DNA of 64,000 nt from Marinobacter confluentis (GCF_004785685.1 NZ_SRPF01000002.1:868001-932000), one strand, 5' to 3'; counted from the first letter of the stretch, positions 35,428-46,299 are shown. Notes: a model not told the origin generated them from the letters alone. Made by a program: numbers and translations.

Positions 35428-37983
35428 TCAGGCTCCGGTGGATTCCAGCTTGCGCTCAACCCTTACCCGGTCGAACACTTCGATCTGGTCACCGACCTTC
35501 ACGTCATAGCCTTTAACGCCGATACCACATTCCATACCGTTGCGAACTTCGGGCACGTCGTCCTTGAAGCGGCGCAGGGATTCCAGCTCGCCTTCAAAGA
35601 TAACCACGTTGTCCCGCAGCACACGGATGGGCTTGTTACGGTGCACACTGCCCTCGGTCACCATGCAGCCGGCTACCTGGCCAAACTTCGGCGAACGGAA
35701 CACATCGCGCACGTCGGCGATGCCCACGATGTCCTCGCGGAATTCCGGCGCAAGCATGCCGGTCAGCGCGGCTTTCACGTCATCCAGCAGGTTGTAGATG
35801 ATGCTGTAGTAGCGCAGATCCAGACCTTCCTGCTCGACAAGCCGCTTGGACGCGGTGTCCGCACGCACGTTGAAGCCGAAGATGACGGCGTTGGTTGCCA
35901 TCGCCAGGCTGATGTCTGTTTCGGCAATGCCGCCAACACCAGAGGAGACAATCTTCACCTGAACTTCGTCGTTGCCCAGATCCTGCAGCGACTTGGTAAT
36001 GGCTTCCAGGGAACCGCGAACGTCGGTCTTGAGGACCACGTTGAGGGTCTTGACCTCGTCCTTGCCCATATTCTCGAACAGGTTCTCCAGCTTGGCAGCC
36101 TGCTGCCTGTGCAGACGCTGTTCGCGCTCACGGGTCTGGCGGAATTCGGCCAGTTCCTTGGCTTTTTTCTCGTCAGCTACGGCAAAGAACTCATCGCCAG
36201 CATTCGGCGTACCGTTGAGGCCAAGGATTTCCACCGGAATTGAAGGACCAGCGGATTTGACCTGCTTGCCCGCTTCGTCAGTCATGGCACGGATCTTACC
36301 GAAGAAAGAACCGGCGACAACCATCTCACCCTGGCGCAGGGTACCGTTCTGAACCAGAACGGTCGCAACCGAGCCGCGCCCGCGTTCCAGGCTGGATTCA
36401 ACCACTACACCCTTGGCCGGGGCGTCCGGGGAGGCTTCCAGTTCGAGAATTTCGGCCTGAAGCAGCAGTGCCTCAATCAGGTTATCAATGCCCTCACCGG
36501 TGTGAGCGGAAACGGGAATGAACTGGACATCACCGCCGTACTCTTCCGGAATGACTTCCATACCGGCCAGCTCGCCCTTGATTTTCTCAGGGTCAGCGCC
36601 TTCCTTGTCCATCTTGTTGATGGCAACAACAATCGGCACACCGGCGGACCGGGCATGCTCGACCGCTTCCTTGGTCTGCGGCATAACGCCGTCATCGGCG
36701 GCCACTACCAGGATCACGATGTCGGTACACTGGGCACCACGGGCGCGCATCGCGGTAAAGGCCGCGTGGCCCGGGGTGTCGAGGAACGACACCATGCCGT
36801 GATCGGTTTCAACGTGATAGGCGCCAATGTGCTGGGTAATACCACCGGATTCGCCGGACGCAACCTTGGTACGGCGAATGTAGTCCAGCAGCGACGTCTT
36901 ACCATGGTCGACGTGGCCCATCACACTGACCACCGGAGCACGCTTGGCCTTTTCCTTGCCCTCGAAGGTGAACTCGTGGAGCACTTCTTCTTCGAACGCA
37001 TCGTCACTGACGGTGTTGGCTTTGTGGCCGAGCTCTTCAGTCACCAGAACCGCCGTTTCCTGATCAAGAGGCTGGTTGATGGTTGCCATAACTCCCATGC
37101 CCATCAGTTTCTTGATGACGTCTGCTGACTTGACGGCCATCCGCTGGGCGAGATCACCAACTGTGATCGTTTCGGGAATATCAACTTCTCTTACCATTGG
37201 CTTTGTCGGCCTCTCGAAAGCATGACGCTTTTCTTTGGGTTTCTTTTTGGCACGAAGCGGCTTGCGCAGGGTGGTGTCTTCCTCGTCCTCGTTGATGACG
37301 AGAGGCTCTTCCACCGGACGGTTACGTGGGCCGCGATGTCCCGCAGACTTCTTCTTGGGCTTGCCTTCTTCAGGCTCGTCGCCACGGCTGCGGGCTTTCT
37401 CTTTTTCTTTCTTCTTCTTCGCTTTACGATCTTTGCCTTCGCCCTCTTCAGGTGGCGGAATCGGCATATCTTCAGGTGCCGGAATCAGAGATGGCTCCGG
37501 CTCAGCGGCCTTCTTCGCAGATTTTTCTTCCGGCTTGTCTTCTTCTGTCGCCTTGTCTTCGGCAACCGGCGCTTCCGGTGCCGCTGTGTCCTGCTTCGGT
37601 GCCTCTTCCACAGGTGCAGCTTCGGCAGTCACTGGCGCTTCCTGCTCTGGTGCAACCGGCGCTTCTTCCGGCTTGGCAGCTTCCGGTTCGATTTCGGCGC
37701 GTTTGACGTAGGTGCGCCGCTTACGGACCTCAACATTGACCGTTTTGGTGCGGCCGGCCTTCAGCGTCGTGGTCGTTTTACGCTTGAGGGTGATTTTTTT
37801 CGGCTCAGCCTCACTGTCTCCGTGGTTCTTTCTCAGATAAGTCAGCAACTGTTGCTTTTCATCACTTGTGACAGAGTCTGTTTCGGAGCGGGCTTTCAGG
37901 CCAGCCTCCACGATCTGTCGCAGCAAACGATCCACGGGAGCGTCTATATCTGCGGCCAGTTGTTTTACCGTTACATCAGCCAT
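35428..37983 (-). CDS. infB: Translation initiation factor IF-2
   Basis: 851 residues. An N-terminal IF2N helix bundle ([20 protein letters not shown]) precedes a long charged linker rich in Glu, Ala, Pro and Lys (~residues 75-240). A second IF2N segment, then the GTPase follow: G1 GHVDHGKT, G3 DTPGHAAF, G4 [10 protein letters not shown]-terminal domains bind fMet-tRNA. The gene sits 17 bases after nusA. Confidence 0.98.
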   Translation of the reverse strand: MADVTVKQLAADIDAPVDRLLRQIVEAGLKARSETDSVTSDEKQQLLTYLRKNHGDSEAEPKKITLKRKTTTTLKAGRTKTVNVEVRKRRTYVKRAEIEPEAAKPEEAPVAPEQEAPVTAEAAPVEEAPKQDTAAPEAPVAEDKATEEDKPEEKSAKKAAEPEPSLIPAPEDMPIPPPEEGEGKDRKAKKKKEKEKARSRGDEPEEGKPKKKSAGHRGPRNRPVEEPLVINEDEEDTTLRKPLRAKKKPKEKRHAFERPTKPMVREVDIPETITVGDLAQRMAVKSADVIKKLMGMGVMATINQPLDQETAVLVTEELGHKANTVSDDAFEEEVLHEFTFEGKEKAKRAPVVSVMGHVDHGKTSLLDYIRRTKVASGESGGITQHIGAYHVETDHGMVSFLDTPGHAAFTAMRARGAQCTDIVILVVAADDGVMPQTKEAVEHARSAGVPIVVAINKMDKEGADPEKIKGELAGMEVIPEEYGGDVQFIPVSAHTGEGIDNLIEALLLQAEILELEASPDAPAKGVVVESSLERGRGSVATVLVQNGTLRQGEMVVAGSFFGKIRAMTDEAGKQVKSAGPSIPVEILGLNGTPNAGDEFFAVADEKKAKELAEFRQTREREQRLHRQQAAKLENLFENMGKDEVKTLNVVLKTDVRGSLEAITKSLQDLGNDEVQVKIVSSGVGGIAETDISLAMATNAVIFGFNVRADTASKRLVEQEGLDLRYYSIIYNLLDDVKAALTGMLAPEFREDIVGIADVRDVFRSPKFGQVAGCMVTEGSVHRNKPIRVLRDNVVIFEGELESLRRFKDDVPEVRNGMECGIGVKGYDVKVGDQIEVFDRVRVERKLESTGA

Positions 37984-38000
37984 ACTGGTCCTCCTCCCGA

Positions 38001-39494
38001 TTAGGCCTGGTCTTCAAACCAGGGTGCGCGCGCGGTCATAATCAGCTGTCCAGCGCGTTCTTCTTCCATACCTTCAATGTCCATCAGATCATCAACTGAC
38101 TGCTCAGCGAGATCTTCCATGGTGCGAATGCCCATACCGGCGAGTTTGAATGCCAGGCCACGGTCCATTCCGTCCATTGCCAGCAGATCTTCCGCCGGCT
38201 CGGCACCGTCAAGGGCCTCTTCGCTGGCCAGGGCCTGGTTCAGCAGGGCATCCTTGGCGCGGCGGCGCAGCTCGGTCACCGTTTCTTCATCAAATCCGTC
38301 GATTGCAAGCATCTCTTCCATGGGAATGTACGCAACTTCCTCAATGGATGTGAAACCTTCCTCAATCAATACGCCGGCAAATTCTTCGTCGACGTCAAGG
38401 TTGGCCGTAAAGTGCTCAAGCAGGGTGTTGTATTCCTGCTCCTGACGTTCACCGGCCTCTTCTTCGGTCATCACGTTAAGGGTCCAGCCGGTCAGCTCTG
38501 TCGCCAGGCGCACATTCTGGCCGTTACGGCCGATGGCCTGGGCCAGGTTGTCCTCGGCTACTGCCACTTCCATGGTATGGCGGTCTTCATCCATCACAAT
38601 GGAGGCGACTTCCGCCGGCGCCATGGCGTTGATAACCAGCTGGGCGGGATTATCGTCCCAGAGCACGATGTCCACGCGCTCGCCGCCGAGCTCGTTGGAA
38701 ACCGCCTGCACACGCGAACCGCGCATGCCAACACAGGCGCCAACCGGATCAATCCGACGATCATTGGTCTTCACTGCAATCTTGGCGCGGGAGCCCGGGT
38801 CACGGGCAGCGCCGCGGATCTCAATCAGTTCCTCGGCAATTTCCGGCACTTCGATGCGGAACAGTTCGATCAGCATCTGCGAGTCAGAGCGGCTCAGAAT
38901 CAGCTGCGGGCCACGGTGATCGGTGCGGATTTCCAGTAGCAGCGACCGAACCCGGTCACCCATGCGAAAGGTTTCGCGGGGAATCAGCTGTTCACGGGGC
39001 AGCAGCGCTTCGGCGTTGGCGCCCAGATCCACGATGACGTTGTCCCGTGTCACTTTCTTTACGGTACCGGAGACCAGCTCACCAACACGGTCGCGATAGC
39101 TGTCGACGATCTTCATCCGCTCGGCTTCACGGACTTTCTGGAAAATGATCTGTTTCGCAGCCTGGGCACCGATGCGGCCGAAGGCAACGGATTCAACCTT
39201 TTCCTCATGCATGTCGCCGGGCTTCAGGTTGGTATCGATTTCCTCTGCTTCCTGGAGCGTCAGCTCTGTCCCCAACGCCGGGACTGCGTCGTTATCAACA
39301 ACGAGCCAGCGGCGGAAAGTTTCATATTCCCCGGTACGACGATCAATCGACACGCGGATGTCGGCTTCCTCATCGTCGTAGCGTTTTTTGGCAGCGGTGG
39401 CCAGCGCCAGCTCTATGGCTTCAAAGATGACATCCTTCTCGACTCCTTTCTCGTTCGAGACGGATTCAACCACCAGCAAAATCTCTTTACTCAT
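38001..39494 (-). CDS. nusA: Transcription termination/antitermination factor NusA
   Basis: 497 residues. An N-terminal RNAP-binding domain, S1 domain ([21 protein letters not shown]), two KH domains ([37 protein letters not shown]) and two C-terminal helix-hairpin-helix acidic repeats ([30 protein letters not shown]), the gammaproteobacterial form that contacts the alpha C-terminal domain. It regulates pausing and termination, possibly including the hairpins in its own operon leader. Confidence 0.98.
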   Translation of the reverse strand: MSKEILLVVESVSNEKGVEKDVIFEAIELALATAAKKRYDDEEADIRVSIDRRTGEYETFRRWLVVDNDAVPALGTELTLQEAEEIDTNLKPGDMHEEKVESVAFGRIGAQAAKQIIFQKVREAERMKIVDSYRDRVGELVSGTVKKVTRDNVIVDLGANAEALLPREQLIPRETFRMGDRVRSLLLEIRTDHRGPQLILSRSDSQMLIELFRIEVPEIAEELIEIRGAARDPGSRAKIAVKTNDRRIDPVGACVGMRGSRVQAVSNELGGERVDIVLWDDNPAQLVINAMAPAEVASIVMDEDRHTMEVAVAEDNLAQAIGRNGQNVRLATELTGWTLNVMTEEEAGERQEQEYNTLLEHFTANLDVDEEFAGVLIEEGFTSIEEVAYIPMEEMLAIDGFDEETVTELRRRAKDALLNQALASEEALDGAEPAEDLLAMDGMDRGLAFKLAGMGIRTMEDLAEQSVDDLMDIEGMEEERAGQLIMTARAPWFEDQA

Positions 39495-39557
39495 CGGTTT
39501 GCCCTGCCCTTGATTTAAACATTGCGTAATCTGACTTGTTCGAACTGCGTCGGTGAC

Positions 39558-40019
39558 CTATTCGAAAACGGGAACGATATTGGCTTTCTCAATGCTGTCG
39601 AATGGCAGCAGATATTCGTGGTCGTCCACCACAACCACAACCTCATCGCCCTCAATACCCTTGATCAGCCCCTGGAACTTGCGCCGACCTTCAAAGGCCA
39701 TTCGCAACCTGAGCTGAACCTGGTGACCAACAAACGCTTCATACTGCTCAAGACGGAACAGCGGACGATCCATTCCCGGCGATGACACCTCCAGGGTGTA
39801 TTCGGTGCGGATCGGATCTTCAACATCCATAACACCACTGGCCTGACGGCTGACAGACTCGCAGTCTTCGATTCCGATGCCGTTTTCGGCATCGTCGATA
39901 AACAGTCTCAGTAACGATTGGTGTCCCTGGGAGCGAAATTCAATGCCCCAGAACTCGTAACCGAGACCTTCGACCACCGGTCTGAGTATTTCTTCCAGCT
40001 GTTTCAACTTTGCTGACAA
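39558..40019 (-). CDS. rimP: Ribosome maturation factor RimP (TTG start)
   Basis: About 153 residues from a TTG at 40019. The protein from there ([21 protein letters not shown]) matches family N-termini, and GGAG lies 11 bases upstream; the first ATG in frame (40049) would add a 10-residue tail with no family match. [14 protein letters not shown] and [12 protein letters not shown] are conserved RimP segments. It acts in 30S maturation and heads the rimP-nusA-infB-rbfA-truB-rpsO-pnp block. Confidence 0.92.
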   Translation of the reverse strand: MSAKLKQLEEILRPVVEGLGYEFWGIEFRSQGHQSLLRLFIDDAENGIGIEDCESVSRQASGVMDVEDPIRTEYTLEVSSPGMDRPLFRLEQYEAFVGHQVQLRLRMAFEGRRKFQGLIKGIEGDEVVVVVDDHEYLLPFDSIEKANIVPVFE

Positions 40020-40062
40020 GGCTGTGACGTCTCCGCTGCAAAATTTCAAAACCCAAAAACAA

Positions 40063-40089
40063 AAAAAGGGCTGTTTATCAGCCCTTTTT
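40063..40089 (-). terminator. Terminator T2 in the rimP leader
   Basis: AAAAAGGGCTG-TTTAT-CAGCCCTTTTT, an 11-base symmetric stem with A and T tracts on the two sides, so it can work on either strand. Read leftward it ends in seven U, 44 bases before the rimP start. Confidence 0.85.
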
Positions 40090-40124
40090 ATGCACCAGGA
40101 CCTGATGCGCCAGGCCCCTTAATC

Positions 40125-40147
40125 AAAAAGCCCCTGAAAACTGGGGC
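40125..40147 (-). terminator. Terminator T1 in the rimP leader
   Basis: Minus-strand GCCCC-AGTTTTCA-GGGGC followed by five U, roughly 120-140 nt into the leader transcript. Together with T2 it makes two successive stops before rimP. Confidence 0.75.
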
Positions 40148-40272
40148 CCTTTGTTGCAAGAACTCGCAGAAGACGCGCTCAATGCGCTTGAATAGTCTTC
40201 TGCTGACAGACACCTGGCCTGTCAGAAACGGGCTTGAAGTCACTACTTCTGACCCACTCCAATAACCGCCGG

Positions 40273-40301
40273 AGTATAGAGATGACGGCCTTACTGGTCA
40301 A
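40273..40301 (-). promoter_or_regulatory. Strong sigma-70 promoter for the rimP operon
   Basis: TTGACC (40301-40296), exact 17-bp spacer, TATACT (40278-40273) on the minus strand: 5 of 6 matches in each hexamer. It begins just past the terminator of the tRNA-Leu transcript, so the rimP leader is an independent unit. Confidence 0.8.
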
Positions 40302-40313
40302 GGACTGACCAAA

Positions 40314-40340
40314 GAAAAACGGCCTGGAATAACCAAGCCG
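40314..40340 (-). terminator. Terminator after tRNA-Leu
   Basis: Minus-strand CGGCTTGG-TTATT-CCAGGCCG (8-bp stem, one U-G pair) then five U, about 50 bases past the tRNA 3' end. Confidence 0.8.
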
Positions 40341-40388
40341 CTCTCTCCACAACTTACTTCAAAACGCTCTTAAAAATGTTTTTGAAAA

Positions 40389-40473
40389 TGGTGCCCAGGG
40401 CCGGACTCGAACCGGCACAGCTTTCGCTACTACCCCCTCAAGATAGCGTGTCTACCAGTTTCACCACCTGGGC
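40389..40473 (-). tRNA. tRNA-Leu(GAG)
   Basis: 85 bases including an encoded CCA. Acceptor stem GCCCAGG/CCTGGGC, D-arm with AACTGGTAGAC, anticodon stem CTATC/GGTAG around loop TTGAGGG (anticodon GAG), a class II variable arm, and T-arm GGTTCGAGTCC. It lies between secG and the rimP operon, as in Pseudomonas. Reads CUC and CUU leucine codons. Confidence 0.97.
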
Positions 40474-40480
40474 AACAACC

Positions 40481-40855
40481 TTACTCGAGGTCGGGGAGCG
40501 CATTATCGTCCCCGGCCCCGGATTCGCTCTCATTTGCGGATTCTTCATCGGCAGGCGAGGATTCAGCAGACGACTGCTGGACCTGAGGAATGCCGGCCTG
40601 GCCGGCAACTTCTGCGCGCTGCTTCGCGAAGACCGCGAGCGAAAAACTTGTGACAAAAAATACGATGGCCAGCAGCGTAGTGGCACGAGTCAGGAAACTA
40701 CCGCTGCCCTGGCTGCCAAAGACGGTCTGGGACGCACCGCCACCAAATGCCGCGCCAGCGTCCGCGCCCTTGCCCTGCTGGATCAATACAAGACCCACCA
40801 GCGCTACGGCGATCACCACGTGTACTACGACAACCAGTGTTTCTACCCAATCCAT
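40481..40855 (-). CDS. secG: Preprotein translocase subunit SecG
   Basis: 124 residues with two membrane segments (LVVVVHVVIAVALVGLVLI near the start; TLLAIVFFVTSFSLAVF) separated by the family loop GKGADAGAAFGGGASQTVFGSQGSGSFL. Subunit of the SecYEG channel. The C-terminal ~35 residues are acidic and low-complexity, a common extension. It follows tpiA and precedes tRNA-Leu, probably on one transcript. Confidence 0.95.
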   Translation of the reverse strand: MDWVETLVVVVHVVIAVALVGLVLIQQGKGADAGAAFGGGASQTVFGSQGSGSFLTRATTLLAIVFFVTSFSLAVFAKQRAEVAGQAGIPQVQQSSAESSPADEESANESESGAGDDNALPDLE

Positions 40856-40890
40856 AACGACTCTCGAATATTCTCAAATTCTCTAAGGCT

Positions 40891-41649
40891 TCAGCACTCG
40901 CCCGGCATAGCGCGGCAAATGCTCAGAAATTCGTCTGCTTTCAATGACGCACCGCCAATAAGGCCACCATCGATGTCCGGCTGTGCAAACAGAGCGGCAG
41001 CATTATCCGCTTTTACACTGCCGCCGTAAAGTAGCGATAGTTCATCGGCCGGTGCACCCAGCTTTTTCAGCTCCTGCCGAATAGCGGCATGCATGGCCTG
41101 GGCATCTCCCGCCGTGGCGGTTTTGCCGGTGCCAATGGCCCATACCGGTTCGTAGGCAACCACAATATTCTGCCATTGGCCGGCGGCCACCTTCGCCAGC
41201 CCTGCCTGAACCTGCCCTGCAACCACATGCTCTGCAGCGCCGGCCTCTCGTTGCGCCAGCGTCTCGCCAACACAGAGGATGGCCGTTAGCCCATGGCTTA
41301 CCGCCTGACTCACCTTGGCTGCGATCTGGTCGTCAGTTTCCCCGAACAGCTGACGCCGCTCTGAATGACCTACCAGCGCGTAGCGACAGCCAGTGTCACT
41401 GGCCATCGATGCAGAAATCTCTCCGGTGAAAGCGCCGGCATCCTGGCAGGCAATATTCTGAACGCCCACTTCAAGACCGGCCCCGGCCTTTTCAAGCACA
41501 CTGGCAACGTAAAGTGCGGGAGGAATGACAACCACCCCAACGCCGTTATCCAGCGATGCGAGCTCCGAACTCACCGGCGGCAACAGTTGCTGCACCAGCG
41601 CCCGGGACCCGTTCATTTTCCAGTTTCCAGCTACGATTCTGCGTCGCAT
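40891..41649 (-). CDS. tpiA: Triosephosphate isomerase
   Basis: 252 residues. GNWKMNG carries the substrate lysine, GHSERR the electrophilic histidine, and AYEPVWAIGTGKTA the catalytic glutamate and the start of the flexible loop; GGSVKADNA binds phosphate. Interconverts dihydroxyacetone phosphate and glyceraldehyde 3-phosphate. All active-site residues are present. Confidence 0.98.
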   Translation of the reverse strand: MRRRIVAGNWKMNGSRALVQQLLPPVSSELASLDNGVGVVVIPPALYVASVLEKAGAGLEVGVQNIACQDAGAFTGEISASMASDTGCRYALVGHSERRQLFGETDDQIAAKVSQAVSHGLTAILCVGETLAQREAGAAEHVVAGQVQAGLAKVAAGQWQNIVVAYEPVWAIGTGKTATAGDAQAMHAAIRQELKKLGAPADELSLLYGGSVKADNAAALFAQPDIDGGLIGGASLKADEFLSICRAMPGEC

Positions 41650-41735
41650 ACCGACCTCAGTTATGGCCCAGCATAGGTGGAACCCAAGGGAGGCCGAACT
41701 ATACAGGAGCCCCCAGATGCAGACAACCGCCCACC

Positions 41736-43079
41736 TCAGGCCGTAGAGTTTTCTACGACAGCCGCAAGTTCCTCTACAACCCGGGTAATTTCGACCTCAT
41801 CCTGGCCTTCCGCCATCACCCGAATCAGCGGTTCTGTGCCCGACGCTCTCAGAAGAATCCGCCCGTTGCTGCCCAGCCGGTCTTCAGCTTTTCGTACTGC
41901 CCCCTGTATATCGCCACGCTGCAGGGGATCGAAACGAGCCTCGACCCTTACGTTGATCATTTTCTGGGGCAGCTTGCTCATGCCACGACGAACCTCAGAC
42001 AGGGATTGCCCGGCGCGACTCAGCGCCAGCAATACCTGGAGCGCTGAAACAATGCCGTCGCCGGTACTGGTGCAGTCACGGATGACCATATGCCCGGATC
42101 CTTCACCACCAACCAGCCAGCCACGCTGGACCAGTTGCTCCATAACGTAACGGTCGCCCACTTTTGCCCGCTCAAAGGCGATGCCCTGCTCTCTAAGCGC
42201 CAATTCCACTCCGAGATTGGTCATCAGTGTGCCCACTACGCCGCCGCCCAGGGTGCCTGCTGCGTGGCGCTGGGACGCGATAATGAATAACAGCTCATCG
42301 CCGTCGACCTCTGAGCCGTCCCTGTCAACCATCAGAACCCGGTCGCCGTCGCCGTCAAAGGCGATGCCCAGGTCGGCGCCTTTTTCAACAACGGCCTTTT
42401 TCAGGGTAGCCAGATGGGTGGAACCCACATCCAGATTGATGTTCAGCCCGTCAGGATCGGAGCCCACCAGAGAGATTCGGGCACCAAGCTCCCGGAACAC
42501 TTTTGGAGCAACGTGGTAGGTGGCGCCATGGGCACAGTCCAGAACCAGGTGCAGTCCCTCGAGAGTAAATGAATTCGGCACGGTGCTTTTACAGAACTCC
42601 ACGTATCTTCCCGGGGCGTCGTCAACCCGGGAAGCTTTTCCAAGCTCCTTGGCGCCACAGACTTCAATCGACTTGTCCAGCCAGCGCTCAATTTCCAGCT
42701 CAAGGGCATCATCAAGTTTGGTGCCTTCGTGGGAAAAGAACTTGATGCCATTATCGTGGTGCGGGTTATGCGAGGCACTGATCACAATGCCCGCAGACGC
42801 CCTGAAGGTGCGGGTAAGATACGCGATTGCCGGTGTTGGCATCGGGCCCAGCAGCTTTACGTCCACGCCGGCGGCAGACAGACCGGATTCAAGCGCTGAC
42901 TCGAACATGTACCCCGAAAGACGGGTGTCCTTACCAATCAGCACACTGTTACGCTGACCGGACCGCTTGAACGCCTGACCGGCCGCCCAACCCAGGTGCA
43001 GCATGAATTCCGGAGTTATGGGATGCTGCCCCACGCGGCCCCGAATGCCGTCAGTACCAAAATATTTCTTGTCGCTCAT
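41736..43079 (-). CDS. glmM: Phosphoglucosamine mutase
   Basis: 447 residues, standard length. The phosphoserine loop is [13 protein letters not shown], metal binding DGDGDR, and the sugar-binding GEGSGH motif follows; the C-terminal phosphate loop reads [12 protein letters not shown]. It makes glucosamine 1-phosphate for UDP-GlcNAc, peptidoglycan and LPS. Its ATG overlaps the folP stop by 4 bases. Confidence 0.98.
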   Translation of the reverse strand: MSDKKYFGTDGIRGRVGQHPITPEFMLHLGWAAGQAFKRSGQRNSVLIGKDTRLSGYMFESALESGLSAAGVDVKLLGPMPTPAIAYLTRTFRASAGIVISASHNPHHDNGIKFFSHEGTKLDDALELEIERWLDKSIEVCGAKELGKASRVDDAPGRYVEFCKSTVPNSFTLEGLHLVLDCAHGATYHVAPKVFRELGARISLVGSDPDGLNINLDVGSTHLATLKKAVVEKGADLGIAFDGDGDRVLMVDRDGSEVDGDELLFIIASQRHAAGTLGGGVVGTLMTNLGVELALREQGIAFERAKVGDRYVMEQLVQRGWLVGGEGSGHMVIRDCTSTGDGIVSALQVLLALSRAGQSLSEVRRGMSKLPQKMINVRVEARFDPLQRGDIQGAVRKAEDRLGSNGRILLRASGTEPLIRVMAEGQDEVEITRVVEELAAVVENSTA

Positions 43080-43903
43080 AAACCGGCCCCCTCCATTGCC
43101 GCAACCACTTTTACGGCATCCACCGTTTCTCTGACATCATGGGCACGAATGATAGATGCCCCTTTCATGGCTGCTATTGTCGCGGCTGCAATGCTTGCGG
43201 ACAAGCGTTCACCAACATCCCGCCCGGTAATGTGGCCCAGCATGCTCTTTCTCGACATACCCACCAGAAGAGGGTGGCCCAGTTGCTGCAACTGCTCCAG
43301 AGAATTCAGAAGCTGGAAATTGTGCTCAACGGTTTTACCAAATCCGAAGCCGGGATCGAGAATGATCCGGTGCGACCCCACTCCTGCCGCTTCGATTACC
43401 CGCAGGCGCTCGGCCAGAAAGGTCGAAACTTCCTGCCGGACATTACGATAGCTGGGGTTATCCTGCATGTGATCAGGCTCGCCCTGAATATGCATGATGC
43501 ACACCGGCACCCCGGTTTTCGCCATTTCCTCAGGCGCACCGGGCCGCTGCAACGCCCTGACATCGTTAATCAGCCCGGCGCCCAGGGACATGGTCTCGCG
43601 CATCACTTCCGGTGCGCTGGTATCCACTGACACGATAACATCCAGCTCACGGGCGATAGCCTCCACAACCGGGCAGACGCGGTCCAGCTCTTCCTGCAGG
43701 GGCACTGGTGTTGCACCAGGCCGGGTGGACTCTCCGCCCACATCAATAAACGCGGCGCCGTCGCTCACCATCTGGCGGGCTCTGGCCAGGGCAGAATCAA
43801 TATGGTTGAAACGGCCACCGTCGGAAAAAGAATCAGGGGTTACATTAAGCACCCCCATAACATGACACAGCGTCATATCAAGGGTTCTACCGGCAAAATC
43901 CAT
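43076..43903 (-). CDS. folP: Dihydropteroate synthase
   Basis: About 275 residues from ATG 43903, chosen because AAAGGT lies 8 bases upstream; other in-frame ATGs at 43930, 43924 and 43909 have poorer sites. [14 protein letters not shown] and [11 protein letters not shown] are the pterin-binding signatures, and [13 protein letters not shown] and [11 protein letters not shown] follow. Joins pterin diphosphate and p-aminobenzoate in folate synthesis; sulfonamide target. Translationally coupled to glmM, a linkage common in this class. Confidence 0.96.
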   Translation of the reverse strand: MDFAGRTLDMTLCHVMGVLNVTPDSFSDGGRFNHIDSALARARQMVSDGAAFIDVGGESTRPGATPVPLQEELDRVCPVVEAIARELDVIVSVDTSAPEVMRETMSLGAGLINDVRALQRPGAPEEMAKTGVPVCIMHIQGEPDHMQDNPSYRNVRQEVSTFLAERLRVIEAAGVGSHRIILDPGFGFGKTVEHNFQLLNSLEQLQQLGHPLLVGMSRKSMLGHITGRDVGERLSASIAAATIAAMKGASIIRAHDVRETVDAVKVVAAMEGAGL

Positions 43904-43930
43904 AACCATGACCTTTGCTGCCATATACAA

Positions 43931-43960
43931 AAAGAAACGCCGCCCCCGCAGGGACGGCGT
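43931..43960 (-). terminator. Terminator between ftsH and folP
   Basis: Minus-strand ACGCCG-TCCC / GGGGG-CGGCGT stem followed by TTCTTTTT. It would separate ftsH transcription from folP-glmM, so folP probably has its own promoter, not identified. Confidence 0.75.
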
Positions 43961-44004
43961 CGTCTATATCCCGCGAGCCCTGACAGGCGCACGGGCGACC
44001 GGCG

Positions 44005-45939
44005 TCAGTGTTCGCCGGCAGGGCGCCCGATGTCAGGGCGACGACCATCGTCCGAGCCTCTCGGAGCGGCTTCCTGCTCCGGCTCATCAGACGTGACACC
44101 ACCGGTGGGCCCGCTGTCACCCCAGCCTTTCGGCGGACGTGGCACCCGACCTTCCATGATGTCGTCGATCTGATGACGATCAATGGTTTCGTATTTCATC
44201 AATGCTTCGGCCATCAGGTCGAGCTTGTCACGGTTATCGATCAGAATCTGCTTTGCCTTCTCATAACAGCTGTCGATAATCTCGCGAACCTCTTCATCGA
44301 TCCGCTGAGCGGTTCCCGGTGAATGGGATGGCGCTGACGGCATGCCAGGGTAACCGCCCTGGTCATCGTTGTCATACTGCAAAGGTCCCAGCTTCTCGGA
44401 CAGGCCCCACTTGGTCACCATGTTGCGTGCCAGGCTGGTTGCCCTCTCGATGTCGTTCGATGCGCCAGTGGTCACACCGTCAAAGCCGAGCGTCAGTTCT
44501 TCAGCAATACGACCACCAAACAGGCTGCATATTGAGCTGATGAGGAACCGCTTACTGTGGCTGTACCGGTCTTCCTCGGGGAGGAACATGGTGACACCCA
44601 GCGCACGGCCGCGGGGAATGATGCTGACTTTATAGACAGGATCGTGTTCCGGCATCAGACGGCCAACAATGGCGTGTCCGGATTCGTGGTAAGCGGTGTT
44701 CTGCTTTTCTTTCTCACTCATGACCATGGATTTGCGCTCGGCGCCCATCATGATCTTGTCTTTGGCCAGCTCGAATTCTTCCATGGACACCAGGCGCTGG
44801 TTCCGGCGCGCAGCAAACAGCGCGGCCTCGTTCACCAGGTTCGCCAGGTCGGCACCGGAGAAGCCGGGGGTACCACGGGCAATCAGCTGTGGCTCGACGC
44901 CGTCATCCAGCGGCACTTTCTTCATGTGCACTTTCAGAATCTGTTCGCGACCAATGATGTCGGGCAAGCCCACCACCACCTGGCGGTCGAAGCGACCCGG
45001 GCGCAGCAGCGCAGGGTCCAGCACATCCGGCCGGTTGGTGGCGGCGATGACGATAACGCCTTCGTTGCCCTCAAATCCGTCCATCTCAACCAGCAGAGCG
45101 TTCAGCGTCTGCTCGCGCTCATCGTGGCCACCGCCCATACCGTTGCCACGACGGCCGCCCACCGCATCGATCTCATCGATGAAGATGATACACGGGCTCT
45201 GTTTCTTGGCCTGTTCGAACATGTCGCGGACACGGGAAGCGCCCACACCCACGAACATTTCAACGAAATCGGAACCGGAAATCGAGAAGAAAGGCACCTT
45301 GGCTTCGCCGGCGATGGCCTTGGCGAGCAGTGTTTTACCGGTACCCGGCTGACCGACCATCAGCACACCCTTCGGAATGCTACCGCCAAGACGCTGGAAC
45401 TTGCTGGGATCCCGCAGGAAATCCACCAGCTCTTTCACGTCTTCCTTGGCCTCATCAACACCGGCCACATCGCCGAAGGTGGTCTTGATCTGATCCTCGC
45501 TCATCAGTTTGGCTTTGCTCTTGCCAAAGGACATGGGCCCTTTGCCACCGCCACCGCCCTGCATCTGCCGCATAAAGAACACGAACAACGCAATGATGAT
45601 GAGTATCGGGAAGGCGGCCACCAGCAACTGGGTCCAGAGCGACTGGCGCTCGGGCTCCTTGCCGATCACTTCCACGTTGTTGGCCAGCAGGTCGTCCATC
45701 AACTTGTTATCGGCCACCTGCGGGCGAACCGTCTGGAACTGTGATCCGTCGCCACGAGTACCCTGAATTTCCAGTCCGTCGATGGTCACACGGGTCACTT
45801 GCCCGTCCTGCACCATCTCAACGAACTGCGAATAATTGACCTGTTGCCCACTGGTGGTCGGAGTAAAATTCTGAAAAACCATCAGTAGTACAGCGGCTAT
45901 GATAAGCCAGAGAACCAGATTTTTAGCCATATCGTTCAA
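44005..45939 (-). CDS. ftsH: ATP-dependent zinc metalloprotease FtsH (TTG start)
   Basis: 644 residues from a TTG at 45939 ([12 protein letters not shown]); AGGTGA lies 6 bases upstream of that TTG, while the ATG at 45930 is 15 bases away, so TTG is preferred. Two membrane segments flank a periplasmic part, then the AAA+ domain (Walker A GQPGTGKT, Walker [11 protein letters not shown], second region of homology RPGRFDR) and a zinc protease with HESGH. Membrane hexamer for quality control. The C-terminal tail is proline/glycine/acid rich. In relatives rlmE lies directly upstream; here that gene is decayed. Confidence 0.97.
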   Translation of the reverse strand: MNDMAKNLVLWLIIAAVLLMVFQNFTPTTSGQQVNYSQFVEMVQDGQVTRVTIDGLEIQGTRGDGSQFQTVRPQVADNKLMDDLLANNVEVIGKEPERQSLWTQLLVAAFPILIIIALFVFFMRQMQGGGGGKGPMSFGKSKAKLMSEDQIKTTFGDVAGVDEAKEDVKELVDFLRDPSKFQRLGGSIPKGVLMVGQPGTGKTLLAKAIAGEAKVPFFSISGSDFVEMFVGVGASRVRDMFEQAKKQSPCIIFIDEIDAVGGRRGNGMGGGHDEREQTLNALLVEMDGFEGNEGVIVIAATNRPDVLDPALLRPGRFDRQVVVGLPDIIGREQILKVHMKKVPLDDGVEPQLIARGTPGFSGADLANLVNEAALFAARRNQRLVSMEEFELAKDKIMMGAERKSMVMSEKEKQNTAYHESGHAIVGRLMPEHDPVYKVSIIPRGRALGVTMFLPEEDRYSHSKRFLISSICSLFGGRIAEELTLGFDGVTTGASNDIERATSLARNMVTKWGLSEKLGPLQYDNDDQGGYPGMPSAPSHSPGTAQRIDEEVREIIDSCYEKAKQILIDNRDKLDLMAEALMKYETIDRHQIDDIMEGRVPRPPKGWGDSGPTGGVTSDEPEQEAAPRGSDDGRRPDIGRPAGEH

Positions 45940-46299
45940 GGATCGTCACCTGTGAATTGAAGAGCCGCTCCGCGAGAAGAAACCCTTTGTTGTCACCATA
46001 CACCAAATATACGTCTGCCCACCACAACTGGCCCACCCCGGTAATATACTCTGAGGCGCGCGCCGGGTGGCCGCTATACCACCTATGTTGGGTGCCATGT
46101 CCGAAATTACAACGTCTGCCCGGCGATCACCCAGCAATTCCAGGAACTACTGCTCGGGCCGAAAAATCCTGTCTTTTTTATCAAGCTCAATCAGCTTGTA
46201 ACTGGCCCGGGACCGATAGCCATCTTGGCAGGACTTTTTGACCCAGACGTCGTCAAAATGTTCCTTGAGCCAGCGGTCACTGGTTTTGGAGCGAGCCAA
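45923..46299 (-). pseudogene. rlmE: Decayed 23S rRNA 2'-O-methyltransferase gene (rlmE/ftsJ/rrmJ remnant)
   Basis: Minus strand. A perfect GGAGGTGA site precedes TTG at 46299, followed by a normal RlmE N-terminus ([19 protein letters not shown] ... [18 protein letters not shown]). After about 49 codons comes an in-frame TAG (PEQ-stop). The same frame resumes with LLGDRRADVVISDMAPNI, which is the DMAPN motif that normally lies ~55-60 residues further on, so the S-adenosylmethionine-binding part (DLGAAPGGWSQ) is deleted. A C-terminal piece (DVYLVYG) is in another frame and runs into the ftsH start region. About 375 bases remain of the usual ~620. A functional enzyme cannot be made from it; the ribosome site and start appear intact. 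Confidence 0.85.

Larger units (their letters stand above)
40020..40266 (-). ncRNA. Structured leader RNA of the rimP-nusA-infB operon with mutually exclusive hairpins
   Basis: About 247 nt between the predicted start of transcription (near 40266) and the rimP TTG. In transcript order: hairpin GAAGT/ACTTC (40236-40249); segment A (GTCAGAA, 40253-40247), which can pair with segment B (TTCTGAC, 40227-40221); B can instead pair with segment C (CTGTCAG, 40209-40203); hairpin CAGAAGAC/GTCTTCTG with an inner GCGC/GCGC stem (40167-40202); then terminators T1 and T2. A:B and B:C cannot form together, the arrangement of an attenuator or riboregulator. An Rfam rimP-leader attenuator is known from other gammaproteobacteria, but I cannot tell whether this is the same family. 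The metY initiator-tRNA gene that opens this operon in E. coli is absent. Confidence 0.6.

Noticed and set aside
40020..40300. A hidden metY (initiator tRNA) gene before rimP
   Set aside because: No cloverleaf with a CAT anticodon or T-arm GGTTCRANYCC is present on either strand between 40020 and 40388; the structure there is a series of hairpins.
44557..45744. 395-codon plus-strand open frame opposite ftsH
   Set aside because: Shadow of ftsH; same codon-bias artefact, no motifs.
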